A DNA stretch of 64,000 nucleotides, from assembly GCF_029948125.1 (NCBI RefSeq), contig NZ_JASAMB010000018.1:62001-126000 (forward strand), written 5' to 3'. The position numbers and the translations under genes are program-made. Numbering within the stretch: position 1 is the stretch's first letter; every line of letters begins with the position of its first letter. Below the pieces are notes generated by a model, which saw only the letters and a program-made list of their open reading frames with translations, was not told the origin of the DNA and searched no databases. The stretch comes from Catellatospora sp. KI3 (lineage in GTDB: Bacteria; Actinomycetota; Actinomycetes; Mycobacteriales; Micromonosporaceae). Below, one piece after another: positions 51,672-60,635 of this stretch.

Positions 51672-51754
51672 GGCGCCGCCAAGATCGCTACCTGTGGTCA
51701 TTTCCCGCACTTCACAGCCAGGAAATGACCGCTGGTAGCGATCTTGGCGGCGCC
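51672..51754. repeat. Intergenic inverted repeat, family D (copy 3)
   Basis: 34-nt arms (51672-51705 and 51721-51754, two mismatches) carrying AAGATCGCTACC and GGTCATTTCC. Further degenerate units (TGACCGCAGA...GCGATCAT) follow to about 51930. The 51594-52144 gap holds only repeats and a terminator. Confidence 0.85.
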
Positions 51755-51990
51755 GCCCGGTGGTGATCAGCGCCTGCGGTCAGAAACCGGGTTTCGGCGC
51801 CAAAGCCGTGCAGGAAAGTGACCGGAGATCGCGATCTTAGGGTCCTCTCCCGGTGATGATCGCCGCCAGTGGACAAATCAGGGGCTTATAGCCGAGCAAC
51901 TGACCGCAGACTGCGATCATCGCGCACGAAGATCCACCCGATGCCCCGGCCACCAGGCGAAAATACCCGATGCCGGAACAAGCGTGGCGA

Positions 51991-52024
51991 ATACGGGCCG
52001 GGAGTGCAGACTCCCGGCCCGTAT
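51991..52024. terminator. Perfect hairpin upstream of the mannanase 3' end
   Basis: 14-bp perfect stem ATACGGGCCGGGAG (51991-52004) with 52011-52024 and a 6-nt loop, between the converging ribA and mannanase genes. Confidence 0.6.
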
Positions 52025-52033
52025 CCGCTGATG

Positions 52034-52130
52034 CCGCCGCGGTCGGCTACCGCCGTAGCCGGCTTTCGCTGTGGCGGCCACCGCCGCGGTCGGCTGGTGT
52101 CGTAGCCGGCTACCACTGTGGGCGGCTGGT
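52034..52130. repeat. Two-copy direct repeat of about 47 bp
   Basis: CCGCCGCGGTCGGCT, five variable bases, then CGTAGCCGGCT occurs at 52034-52064 and again at 52081-52111, each followed by a similar CTGTG..GCGGC tail. It lies just 3' of the mannanase stop. Confidence 0.75.
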
Positions 52131-52144
52131 GTCACCGGGTGGTG

Positions 52145-54121
52145 TTATTCGGCGCGGACGTGGTCCAGGTCGAAGGAGCCGGGGCTGATCCAGAGGTAGA
52201 TGGCGTGTACCTCGTTGAGCAGGCTCGGGTCGCAGGACAGGCCGCTGTGCAGGTCGACCTCGACGATGGACCGGGCGGTGTCCTGGTTGACCCAGTTGAA
52301 CGGGCCCTGGCACCAGGTCCAGGACGGCCCGGCCTGGAGCACGATGCTGGTGGACGTGCCGGCGGCGTACGTCCGCAGGTCGTACTTGACGTACGACTTG
52401 CCGGACAGGTCCACCGCCGCCGGGAACGACACCCCGAACCACCCGCCGTCGGCGCCGTCGGCGTGCAGCCCCGCCGCGCCGTCGGTGACGAAGGCGGTCT
52501 GCGGGCTGAGGGTGCCCGCGTTGGCCTGCCAGCTGCCCGCCGCCCACCCGTCGACCCCGGTCTCGAACGAGGCCAGCGGGATCGCGGCGGTCGGGTCGGG
52601 CAGCACGGTCACCGTGATGTCGGCGGGGTTGGACAGCCGGGCGGCGGTGTCGCGGATGGTGTACGAGACGGTCGCCTTCCCGCTCCACCCCTGCTCCGGC
52701 GTGAAGGTGACCACCCCGGCCGCGTCCAGGGCGAACGTGCCGCCGGTGACGGTGCGGCCGGTCTGGCGGCCGTCGACGGCCGGGTCGAGGTCGATCCGGT
52801 CGGCGCGCACGTGCGTCTGGTACGCGATGTCGTTGGCCGCCGGGCTCAGCGTCGCCGCCTCGCCGTACGGCACCACGGCGGTGTCGTGGTCGGCGACCGG
52901 CGGGAACGTGCGCACGCCCGAGCTGATGATCTTCCCGGCGTTGGTGATGGTCTGGCACACCGGGCTCGGGCAGGCGACGGTGAAACCGTCGTAGTCCGGG
53001 TACATCGTCCCGTCGTCCTGGACGCCGTTGAGCATCCAGTAAAGGAACCCGTCGCCGCCGTCGCGCGAGGCGGCGCCGGTCCAGGCCTGGTAGGTCGGGT
53101 TGCGGCTGGCCTTTTCGCGCCAGCCGAACTCGCCCGCCATGACCGGCTTGCCCGCCAGCTTGGCGTCGCGGGTGTGCCGGGCGATCCAGTCGGTGCCCCA
53201 CTGCGCGGTGCGGTTGCCCCAGCCGTCCGGGTACAGGTGGTACGAGACCACGTCGACTGCCGCGAGCCGGGCCAGCGCGTTGGAGTCGACGCCCTCGCCG
53301 CAGTTCACGGTCCAGTCCGCGGAGGTCGCGTCGTCGCAGTAGAAGCCCTCGTCGCCGACGCCGGCCAGGTGCCTGCGGTCGACGCTCTTGACGTGCCGGG
53401 TCATCTCGTCGGCCCAGGTGGTGAGGGTGGCCGGGGTGCACTGCGCCGACGGCGGGTACAGGCCGGAGCCTTTGCAGCGCGGCTCGTTGCCCAGCTCCCA
53501 CATCATGATCGTGGGGTCGTCGCGGTAGGCCAGCCCGGTCAGCGGGTTCACCCTGGTCAGCAGGTGGGTGATCCAGTCGCGGTACCAGCCGCGGATGACC
53601 GGGTCGGTGTAGAAGTCGTCGTGGTTGTCGGCGCCCGCCCAGCGGACGTACTGGTCGATGCCGCCGAAGTCGGACCAGTTGTTGGTGAACGGGATGATCA
53701 GCTTGACGCCGCTGCGACCCGCCTTCCAGATCACGTAGTCCAGCCGCTGCAGCCCGTCCGGCCCGTCGTTGTACGCGGGCTTCGCGCCGTCCCAGTACTG
53801 GAAGTAGACGCCGTTCTTCTTACCCGAGACCGAGCCGGTGTCGTCGGCGTTGCCGATGTCGAGCCAGCCCCAGGTGCGCAGCACCGTCTGGCCGGACACC
53901 TGCGCGCGGGCGAAGACGTCGTCGACCATCGCCTGCGACGAGTACATCAGGTAGTAGTTGTTGCTGCCCGCGAAGCGGAACGGCTTGCCGTCCAGCTTCA
54001 GGTCGCTGCCGCTGCGGGTGACGAAACCGTCGTGGCGGCCCCCGGCTTGAGCGGGGGTGCCGGCGGTGCCGAGCAGCAGAACGAGCGCCCCGGCGGCGGC
54101 CGCCAGGATCCTTCGGTTCAT
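52145..54121 (-). CDS. Secreted endo-beta-1,4-mannanase (GH5) with C-terminal binding domain
   Basis: 658 residues. Signal peptide 1-26 (PAQA). The GH5 barrel (about 30-415) has the acid/base Glu213 in WELGNEP and the nucleophile Glu331 in MAGEFGW, the arrangement of GH5 mannanases. A beta-sandwich/Ig-like segment (about 430-515) and a jelly-roll domain (about 518-658, ETGVDGWAAGSWQANAG) probably bind mannan. It cuts extracellular beta-mannan to oligosaccharides for the importer encoded in the same operon. It starts 31 nt after the beta-mannosidase gene. Confidence 0.9.
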   Translation of the reverse strand: MNRRILAAAAGALVLLLGTAGTPAQAGGRHDGFVTRSGSDLKLDGKPFRFAGSNNYYLMYSSQAMVDDVFARAQVSGQTVLRTWGWLDIGNADDTGSVSGKKNGVYFQYWDGAKPAYNDGPDGLQRLDYVIWKAGRSGVKLIIPFTNNWSDFGGIDQYVRWAGADNHDDFYTDPVIRGWYRDWITHLLTRVNPLTGLAYRDDPTIMMWELGNEPRCKGSGLYPPSAQCTPATLTTWADEMTRHVKSVDRRHLAGVGDEGFYCDDATSADWTVNCGEGVDSNALARLAAVDVVSYHLYPDGWGNRTAQWGTDWIARHTRDAKLAGKPVMAGEFGWREKASRNPTYQAWTGAASRDGGDGFLYWMLNGVQDDGTMYPDYDGFTVACPSPVCQTITNAGKIISSGVRTFPPVADHDTAVVPYGEAATLSPAANDIAYQTHVRADRIDLDPAVDGRQTGRTVTGGTFALDAAGVVTFTPEQGWSGKATVSYTIRDTAARLSNPADITVTVLPDPTAAIPLASFETGVDGWAAGSWQANAGTLSPQTAFVTDGAAGLHADGADGGWFGVSFPAAVDLSGKSYVKYDLRTYAAGTSTSIVLQAGPSWTWCQGPFNWVNQDTARSIVEVDLHSGLSCDPSLLNEVHAIYLWISPGSFDLDHVRAE

Positions 54122-54152
54122 GTGCGTGCTCCTTGGGAGGGGTGGGGTGGGG

Positions 54153-56594
54153 TCAGGTGCGCGCGATGTCGTTGACGCAGCGCAGCACCGGCCGGGCGGC
54201 CAGGGCTGCCGGGTCGCCGAGCGCGGCGCCGGTCACCGTGAAGGTCGCCGACTCCCCCGGCAGCAGGGTGACCAGGGCCTGGTCCACCTGGGCCGCCGGG
54301 TCGAGCCGGTCGGGGCTGAGCACGAGGTCGCGCAGGATCGTCCCGGCCGTGACGGTCACCTCGTACGCGGTGCCGCCGCGCACGACCTTCGCCTCGTACC
54401 GGGCCGGCGGGTAGTCGATCTCGTGGTCCTCGGCGAAGAACCACAGCGCGGTCTCCTCGCCGGCGGTCGCGCGCAGCAGCTCCCCGGTCCGGTCGCCGCA
54501 GGCGGCGACGTCGGCGGGCAGCGGCACGGTGACCGCCGAGCGGGGCGCGACGGCCAGCGCGACCTCGGTCCGGGCCAGGGCGTCGCCGCCCAGGCCGTGC
54601 CGGGTCACCACGGCCTGGGCGGTCCAGACCTGGTCGGTGTCGTTGACCGCGACCAGGGCCGGGCCGTCCGGCCGGGGCTGAATGGTGAGCAGGTGCGGGG
54701 CGAACGACCGGCGCAGCGCGTGCCAGAGCGGCTTGCGCCGCCCGTCGCCGTCGACGGCCGCCCAGGACGTGACCGGCCAGCAGTCGTTGAGCTGCCAGAC
54801 GATCGCGCCCATGTTGTGCGGGGTGTGCGAGCGGAAGTGCTCCAGCGCCAGGCTGATCGCGCGGGCCTGGTTGAGCTGGGTGAGGTAGTGCCAGTCGTCG
54901 AAGTCGGCGGGCAGGGGCAGGTGCGCGTCGAGCCCGCGCCGCAGCTTCAGGTCGCCGTCGATCGCCTTCTGGTGGTGCCGCATGCCGGGTGAGTCGCTGG
55001 CCAGCGGCTCGTCGCGCAGGGCGCGGCGCAGCGTGGCGTACGCGGGGGGCGCCTGGAAGCCGAACTCGGCCACGAACCGCGGCACGCTGTCGCGGTAGTG
55101 CGTGTAGTCGATCCGGTTCCACACCTCCCACAGGTGGGTGGTGCCGTGGTCGGGGTCGTTGGGGTGCAGGTCGTCGCGGCCAGACCAGGGGCTGCCCGGC
55201 CAGTACGGCCGGGTCGGGTCCAGTTCGGCCACGATGGACGGCAGCAGTCCGTGGTAGAAGCCCGCACCCCAGCTGCGCCCCTGCAGCCGCTCCGGCCAGC
55301 CCCAGTCGGCGAAGCCCCAGATGTTCTCGTTGTTGCCGGTCCAGGTCACCAGGCTCGGGTGCGACGCCAGGCGCACCACCTGCTCGCGCGCCTCGGCCGC
55401 CACCTCGGCCGCGAACGGCTCCTCCTCCGGGTACGCCGCGCACGCGAACAGGAAGTCCTGCCCGACCATGAGCCCCAGCTCGTCGGCGAGCTCGTAGAAG
55501 TCCTCGGACTCGTAGCGGCCGCCGCCCCATACCCGCAGGTAGTTGATGTTGGCGGCGCACGCCTGCTGGAAGCGCTCGGCCAGGCGCTCGCGGGTGATCC
55601 GGGTGACGAAGGTGTCGTCGGGGATCCAGTTGACGCCCTTGACGTAGACGGGCCGGTCGTTGACGACCACGGTGTACGGCGTGCCGTGCGCGTCGGGCGC
55701 CGTGTCCAGCCGTACCGTGCGGAAGCCGACCCGGCGCTCCCACCGGCCCAGCTCGCGCCCGCCCCCGGTGGCCAGCACCACCCGCAGCGGGTACAGCGGC
55801 TGCTCGCCGTAGCCGCGCGGCCACCACCGCCGCACGTCCGGCACCTCCACGTGCAGCACCGTGGTGATCTGCCCGGCGGGCACCGCGCCGATCACGGTGA
55901 TCCCGTCGATCTCGGCGGTGACGGTCAGCGCCTCGGCGGAGGCGCGCTCCACCTCGACGTGCAGCTCGATCCGGCCGGTGGCGCCGTCGACGGTGACCAG
56001 CGGGCGGACCTGCGCCAGCCGCGCCGTGGACCAGCTGTGCAGCCCGATCGGCTGCCAGATCCCGGCGGTGACCAGCGTCGGGCCCCAGTCCCAGCCGAAG
56101 TTGCAGGCCATCTTGCGGATCAGGTTGTACGGCTCGTCGTACGCCCCCGGCCGGGCGCCCACCTGCCGCGCCATCGCGGCCGTGTAGTCGTACGCGGAAT
56201 CGAATGTGATCTTGAGGTCGTTGTGCCCGTGGTTGAGCGCCGAGCGCAGGTCGAAGCGGTAGCCGCGGTGCATGTTCGCGGTCCGGCCGATCTCGACTCC
56301 GTTGAGCTCCAGCACGGCCACCGTGTCGAGTCCGGCGCAGACCAGGTCGATCCGGTCGTCGCCGGGGCCGGCCCACTCGAACCCGGTCCGGTACTCCCAC
56401 CGGGTGCGGCCGATCCAGGCGAGCCGGTCCTCGTTGTCGTCGAGGTACGGGTCCTCGATCAGCCCGGCCGCGAGCAGGTCGGTGTGCACGCACCCCGGCA
56501 CGCTCGCGGGCACCCCGGTGACCTCGACCGGGGTGTCCCGGGCGGACACGGTCCAGCCCCGGTGGAGCCGGACCATGCTGCTTGCTGTCGCCAT
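54153..56594 (-). CDS. Beta-mannosidase, GH2
   Basis: 813 residues, the full GH2 architecture (jelly roll, Ig-like, TIM barrel, C-terminal sandwiches). Acid/base Glu423 lies in TGNNENIWGF and the nucleophile Glu510 in RFVAEFGFQ; ACNFGWDWGP is a beta-mannosidase marker. No signal peptide is visible, so it works in the cytosol on imported manno-oligosaccharides. Its ATG at 56594 overlaps the permease stop by one base (TGATG), showing translational coupling to the transporter. Confidence 0.93.
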   Translation of the reverse strand: MATASSMVRLHRGWTVSARDTPVEVTGVPASVPGCVHTDLLAAGLIEDPYLDDNEDRLAWIGRTRWEYRTGFEWAGPGDDRIDLVCAGLDTVAVLELNGVEIGRTANMHRGYRFDLRSALNHGHNDLKITFDSAYDYTAAMARQVGARPGAYDEPYNLIRKMACNFGWDWGPTLVTAGIWQPIGLHSWSTARLAQVRPLVTVDGATGRIELHVEVERASAEALTVTAEIDGITVIGAVPAGQITTVLHVEVPDVRRWWPRGYGEQPLYPLRVVLATGGGRELGRWERRVGFRTVRLDTAPDAHGTPYTVVVNDRPVYVKGVNWIPDDTFVTRITRERLAERFQQACAANINYLRVWGGGRYESEDFYELADELGLMVGQDFLFACAAYPEEEPFAAEVAAEAREQVVRLASHPSLVTWTGNNENIWGFADWGWPERLQGRSWGAGFYHGLLPSIVAELDPTRPYWPGSPWSGRDDLHPNDPDHGTTHLWEVWNRIDYTHYRDSVPRFVAEFGFQAPPAYATLRRALRDEPLASDSPGMRHHQKAIDGDLKLRRGLDAHLPLPADFDDWHYLTQLNQARAISLALEHFRSHTPHNMGAIVWQLNDCWPVTSWAAVDGDGRRKPLWHALRRSFAPHLLTIQPRPDGPALVAVNDTDQVWTAQAVVTRHGLGGDALARTEVALAVAPRSAVTVPLPADVAACGDRTGELLRATAGEETALWFFAEDHEIDYPPARYEAKVVRGGTAYEVTVTAGTILRDLVLSPDRLDPAAQVDQALVTLLPGESATFTVTGAALGDPAALAARPVLRCVNDIART

Positions 56595-57535
56595 CACGAT
56601 TTGACCGCACCCTCCATGATGCCGCGGACGATCTGCCTGCCCCCGACTACCAACATCAGAATCAACGGCAGGGTGGCGACGAGCGCTCCTGCCAGCACCC
56701 GGCGGTAGAGCACGTAGTTGCCGCTGGCCAGGTCGAACAGGGCCACCATCGAGGTGGGGTAGTCGGAGCCGCCGAGGGTGATCAGCGGCCACTGGAAGTC
56801 GTTCCAGGTGCCGACGAAGGTGAGCAGGCCCAGCACCGCCAGCGCGGGCCGGATCGCGGGCAGCACCAGGCTCCAGTAGATGCGCATGGTGGTGGCGCCG
56901 TCGACGCGGCCGGACTCGATCAGCTCGTCGGGCACCGCGCCGATGATGAACTGCCGCATGTAGAACACGCCGAACGCGCTGACCAGGCCGGGCACGATGA
57001 CCGCGAGCAGGCTGCCGTTCCAGCCGCCCTCGCCCTGGCCGGGCAGCTTGCCCATCAGGATGTACAGCGCGACCACGCCGAGCTGGTTGGGCACGGTCAG
57101 GGTCAGGATGACGATGAGCATCAGCACCCTGCTGCCCTTGAACCGCAGCTTGGCGAAGGCGAACCCGGCCACCGAGCAGAAGAACAGGATCGACACCGTC
57201 ACCAGGGTCGACACGATCACGCTGTTGAGCAGCGACTCGGCGAAGTAGACGTCCTCGAGGGTGAACACCTCGGTCAGGTTGGTGCCGAGGTTGTCACCGG
57301 GCAGGAAGCGCGGCGGGATGTCGGCCAGCGCGGCGTCGGTGCTGGTCGCGATGACGAACATCCAGTAGATCGGGTACGCCGAGATGAGGAAGAACGCGGT
57401 GAGCAGGACGTACGTCCAGGCGCCCGCCGGGGTGTCCTGCGGGGCGCGGCCCAGTTGGGAGGGCCTGATTCTGCGTACCCGCGCGGGCGGGGTGGCGGGC
57501 GGCGCGGTGCGCTCCCGGTCGACGGTCGTGGTCAC
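56594..57535 (-). CDS. Carbohydrate ABC transporter permease (MalG-like)
   Basis: 313 residues from GTG 57535, with GGAGGAGGA upstream. Six membrane helices and the EAA loop around DELIESGRVDGATTMRIYWSLVLP. The N-terminal 45 residues are a polar extension. It pairs with the MalF-like permease, whose stop it overlaps (GTGA), to import manno-oligosaccharides. Confidence 0.93.
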   Translation of the reverse strand: MTTTVDRERTAPPATPPARVRRIRPSQLGRAPQDTPAGAWTYVLLTAFFLISAYPIYWMFVIATSTDAALADIPPRFLPGDNLGTNLTEVFTLEDVYFAESLLNSVIVSTLVTVSILFFCSVAGFAFAKLRFKGSRVLMLIVILTLTVPNQLGVVALYILMGKLPGQGEGGWNGSLLAVIVPGLVSAFGVFYMRQFIIGAVPDELIESGRVDGATTMRIYWSLVLPAIRPALAVLGLLTFVGTWNDFQWPLITLGGSDYPTSMVALFDLASGNYVLYRRVLAGALVATLPLILMLVVGGRQIVRGIMEGAVKS

Positions 57536-58464
57536 CGACGTCCTCCTCCGAGCCGGTTCGCCACCAGCGCGTTGAGCCCGGCGACGAGGACGATGATCAG
57601 GAACAGGGCCCAGGACATCGCCGCGGCGTAGCCCAGGTTGAGGTTCTTCCAGCCGACCTTGTAGATGAGCTGGGCGATGGTCTGCCACTCGCCGTTGGAG
57701 CCGCCGGTGGCCGCCGCCGGGTTGGCCTCAAACAGCATCGGCTCGGTGAACAGCTGCAGCCCGCCGATGGTGGACAGCACCACCGTGAAGATCACGACCG
57801 GCAGGATCATGGGTACGGTCACCCGCCACAGCTGCTTCCACGCGCCCGCGCCGTCCAGGGCCGAGGCCTCGTAGATGTCGCGCGGGATGGTCTGCATCGC
57901 CGACAGGTAGAGCAGCGCGTTGTAGCCGATCCACTTCCAGTTGACCATGGTGGCGATGGCGATCCAGGACTGCGCCTTCCCGGCCCGCCAGTCCAGCGGG
58001 TCACTCGGGTCGTTCAGCCCGATCAGCGACAGCACCCAGTTGGCCACACCGCTGTTCTTCGAGAAGATCACCAGGAAGACCAGCGTGGACGCGGTCAGCG
58101 GCGTGATGTACGGCAGCAGCATGCTCACCCGGAACCAGATCTTGCCCTTGAGCTTTCGGTTCAGCAGGTGCGCGATGCACACCGCGGCGAACAGCTGCGG
58201 CACCGTGGACAGCACGAAGATGCCGAACGTGTTGAACAGCGCGTTCCAGAAGTCCTCGTCGCCGGTCAGGCGCTCGAAGTTGGCCAGCCCGGCCCAGCCG
58301 TCCTGGGCGGGGTCGTCCAGCCGCCAGGTGCGCAGGGCCACGATCCCGTTGAAGACCAGCGGGAACAGGCCGAACACGGCGAAGAGGATGAAGAACGGAG
58401 CGACGAGGACGTACGGCATCTGCCGCACGTCGAAGCGGTGCAGCCGGTGTGACAACCCGCGCAC
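57532..58464 (-). CDS. Carbohydrate ABC transporter permease (MalF-like)
   Basis: 310 residues with six membrane helices and the EAA loop YEASALDGAGAWKQLWRVTVP. It forms the membrane channel with the MalG-like protein. No ATPase gene is present in the operon; in actinomycetes such importers commonly use a shared MsiK-type ATPase encoded elsewhere. Confidence 0.93.
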   Translation of the reverse strand: MRGLSHRLHRFDVRQMPYVLVAPFFILFAVFGLFPLVFNGIVALRTWRLDDPAQDGWAGLANFERLTGDEDFWNALFNTFGIFVLSTVPQLFAAVCIAHLLNRKLKGKIWFRVSMLLPYITPLTASTLVFLVIFSKNSGVANWVLSLIGLNDPSDPLDWRAGKAQSWIAIATMVNWKWIGYNALLYLSAMQTIPRDIYEASALDGAGAWKQLWRVTVPMILPVVIFTVVLSTIGGLQLFTEPMLFEANPAAATGGSNGEWQTIAQLIYKVGWKNLNLGYAAAMSWALFLIIVLVAGLNALVANRLGGGRR

Positions 58465-58511
58465 GATTACCTCCAGTTAACCGAGATCGGTCGATATGAT
58501 GCGGCGCGGGC

Positions 58512-58548
58512 GAAGAGGTGGACGCCGTAGGGAGACGCCCACCTCTTC
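58512..58548 (-). terminator. Intra-operon hairpin after the binding-protein gene
   Basis: Perfect 10-bp arms GAAGAGGTGG (58512-58521) and 58539-58548, between the binding-protein stop and the first permease. Such hairpins usually keep binding protein in excess over permease. Confidence 0.6.
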
Positions 58549-58572
58549 AGATCCCCACTGCAACGCGGCGGG

Positions 58573-59847
58573 TCAGGCCTTGGCCGCCTTGTCCGCCTCC
58601 TTGAGCGCCTGGGCCCAGGCGTCAGCGGACTTGGTCGTGCCGGCCTGCACGGAGTTGATGACGTTCTCGACCGCGACGCGGGTCGGGCCGTTCTTCTTGC
58701 CCAGGTACTGCGGGGTCAGGCCCTCCGCGGTCTTGCTGAAGATCTGGCCAACCGGGGCGTTGCTGAAGAACGGGTTCTTGAAGTCGGCGATGGCCGGGTC
58801 CTTGTACAGGGCCGGCTGGGAGGGCAGGTTGCCGACCTTCTTGAAGATCTCGATCTGCTGCTCGGGCTGGATCAGCCACTCCAGCAGCTCATACGCCTCG
58901 GCGGTGTGCTTGCCGGACTTCGGGATGGTCAGGAAAGAGCCGCCCCAGTTGCCGCCGCCGCCCGGGATCGCGGCCACGTCCCACTTGCCGGAGGTGTCCG
59001 GCGCGGTGTTCTTGATGTGCCCCTGCATCCAGGCCGGGCAGGCCAGCACCGCGAAGTCGCCCTTGACGAAGCCCGCGTTCCACTCCGGCGACCAGGCCGC
59101 CAGGTTCGCCGACAGGCCCGCGTCGATGGCCTTCATGGTGGTGTCGAAGGCGATCTTCGGACCGCCCTCCATCTTCAGCGCCTCGGACTCGTCGTAGAAG
59201 CCCACCGGCTGCTGGCCCAGGATCGGGTTGAACATGTTGGTGGCGTTGTCGAGGAACTTCTTCTTCGACTTGGCGGTGTAGTCCTGGCCGACCTTGATGA
59301 ACTCGTCCCAGGTGGGCCACAGCGCCGAGACCGCGTCGCGCTCGACGGGCAGGCCCGCGGCCTTGAACAGGTCGGTGCGGTAGCACATGGCCAGGCCGCC
59401 GACGTCGGTGCCGAGGCCGATCTGGGTCTTGCCGTCGGCCGACAGCGACTGCTTCCACTTCCAGGGCAGGTACTTGTCCTGGTACTTGCCCGCGCCCTTG
59501 TCCAGCAGGTTGACGAACTTGTCGGCCTGGCTGCGGAAGCTGACGACGAAGCCCTCGTCGATGGCGGCGATGTCGGCCGCGCCGGAGCCGGCGATCAGCT
59601 TCTTCTGCAGGTCTTCGTGCTGCGCGTTGTATTCGCCCGAGTTGAGGACGATCTTCACGTTCGGGTGTGCGGCTTCGTACTTGGCCTTGAGCTCGTCGAG
59701 GCCGAAGTCGCCCCAGAAGGCGATCTTCAGCTCGACCGGGCCGCCGGGCTTGGCGGGCTCGTCCCCGCCCTTGCAACCGGCGAGGACCACGGCGCCGACG
59801 GCAAGGACTGCGGTGACTACGGCCCAACGGGACCTGGTCAGTCGCAT
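58573..59847 (-). CDS. Extracellular solute-binding lipoprotein for manno-oligosaccharides
   Basis: 424 residues from ATG 59847 with GGAGG upstream. The lipobox VVLAGC anchors Cys25; the mature protein is a MalE-type type II binding protein (LKIAFWGDFGLDELKAKYEAAHPNVKI; LTIPKSGKHTAEAYELLEWL). It heads the mannan operon. Specificity for beta-manno-oligosaccharides is inferred from the GH2 and GH5 genes downstream. A LacI-type operator lies 18 nt upstream. Confidence 0.9.
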   Translation of the reverse strand: MRLTRSRWAVVTAVLAVGAVVLAGCKGGDEPAKPGGPVELKIAFWGDFGLDELKAKYEAAHPNVKIVLNSGEYNAQHEDLQKKLIAGSGAADIAAIDEGFVVSFRSQADKFVNLLDKGAGKYQDKYLPWKWKQSLSADGKTQIGLGTDVGGLAMCYRTDLFKAAGLPVERDAVSALWPTWDEFIKVGQDYTAKSKKKFLDNATNMFNPILGQQPVGFYDESEALKMEGGPKIAFDTTMKAIDAGLSANLAAWSPEWNAGFVKGDFAVLACPAWMQGHIKNTAPDTSGKWDVAAIPGGGGNWGGSFLTIPKSGKHTAEAYELLEWLIQPEQQIEIFKKVGNLPSQPALYKDPAIADFKNPFFSNAPVGQIFSKTAEGLTPQYLGKKNGPTRVAVENVINSVQAGTTKSADAWAQALKEADKAAKA

Positions 59848-59864
59848 GGCATCCTCCGTACCAT

Positions 59865-59878
59865 TTGGAGCGCTCCCA
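59865..59878. promoter_or_regulatory. CebR-like LacI-family operator of the mannan operon
   Basis: TTGGAGCGCTCCCA matches the Streptomyces CebR box TGGGAGCGCTCCCA at 13 of 14 positions and lies just upstream of the binding-protein start codon. The regulator gene is not in the window. The flanking 59878-60050 region is unusually AT-rich (for example ATTAATATATATTG) and probably holds the promoters of this operon and of the divergent arfB. Confidence 0.8.
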
Positions 59879-60109
59879 TATATAGCGAAGCGTCTACTGA
59901 ACCGGATAAGTGGCCTTACGCTACGAGGGCGGTGTCGATGTGTCAACCGGGGGTCTTTTCCGTGACGGTGTTGTGACGTGGGCCATCAAAACCGATTAAT
60001 ATATATTGGGTTGTGTCGATATTAGTTCGCTAAAACGGGGTGTGCACACGCTCTCCGTGGGGCATGATCGTCGCGTGGCGTACGGCGACCGGGAGGGGTG
60101 AGGCGAGCC

Positions 60110-60538
60110 GTGGCACAGGATCTGATGATCAGCGAGCATGTCGTCATACCCGGTAGCGAGCTGCGGGAACGGTTCTCGCGTAGCTCCGGGCCGGGCGGGC
60201 AGGGGGTCAACACGGCCGACAGCCGGGTGGAGCTCTCCTATGATGTGGAGCGCTCCCACGCGCTGTCGGAGCCGCAGCGCCTGCGCGCGCTGGCGCAGCT
60301 GGCCAACCGGCTCGTCGACGGCGTGATCACCATCGCCGCCAGCGAGCACCGGGCCCAGCTCGCCAACCGCGAAGCCGCCCGCGAGCGGCTGGCCGCCCTG
60401 CTGCGCGCCGCCATCGCCCCGCCCCCGGCCCCGCGCCGCCCGACCAAGATGAGCAAGGGCGCGCACGCACGCCGCCTGCAATCCAAGCGCCACCGCTCCC
60501 TGACCAAGCAATCCCGCCGCACCCCACCCGGCGACTGA
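60110..60538 (+). CDS. arfB: Alternative ribosome-rescue factor ArfB (GGQ peptidyl-tRNA hydrolase)
   Basis: 142 residues. The release-factor motif SSGPGGQGVNTADSRVEL lies near residues 26-43; its GGQ hydrolyses peptidyl-tRNA. The tail is strongly basic (KMSKGAHARRLQSKRHRSLTKQSRR), as in ArfB, where it enters the empty mRNA channel of stalled ribosomes. GTG 60110 is favoured by GAGG 7 nt upstream. A second CebR-like box lies inside the gene at about 60245-60257. Confidence 0.92.
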   Translation: MAQDLMISEHVVIPGSELRERFSRSSGPGGQGVNTADSRVELSYDVERSHALSEPQRLRALAQLANRLVDGVITIAASEHRAQLANREAARERLAALLRAAIAPPPAPRRPTKMSKGAHARRLQSKRHRSLTKQSRRTPPGD

Positions 60539-60546
60539 CCCGGGAC

Positions 60547-60635
60547 GCCGGGGGCGCCGGGGGCGCCGGGGGCGCCGGGGGCGCCGGGGGCGCCGGGGGC
60601 GCCGGGGGCGCCGGGGGCGCCGGGGGCGCCGGGGG
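60547..60635. repeat. 9-bp tandem repeat, about 9.9 units
   Basis: GCCGGGGGC repeated nine times exactly plus a partial tenth unit, immediately after arfB. The pure array is a likely length-variable locus. Confidence 0.95.
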
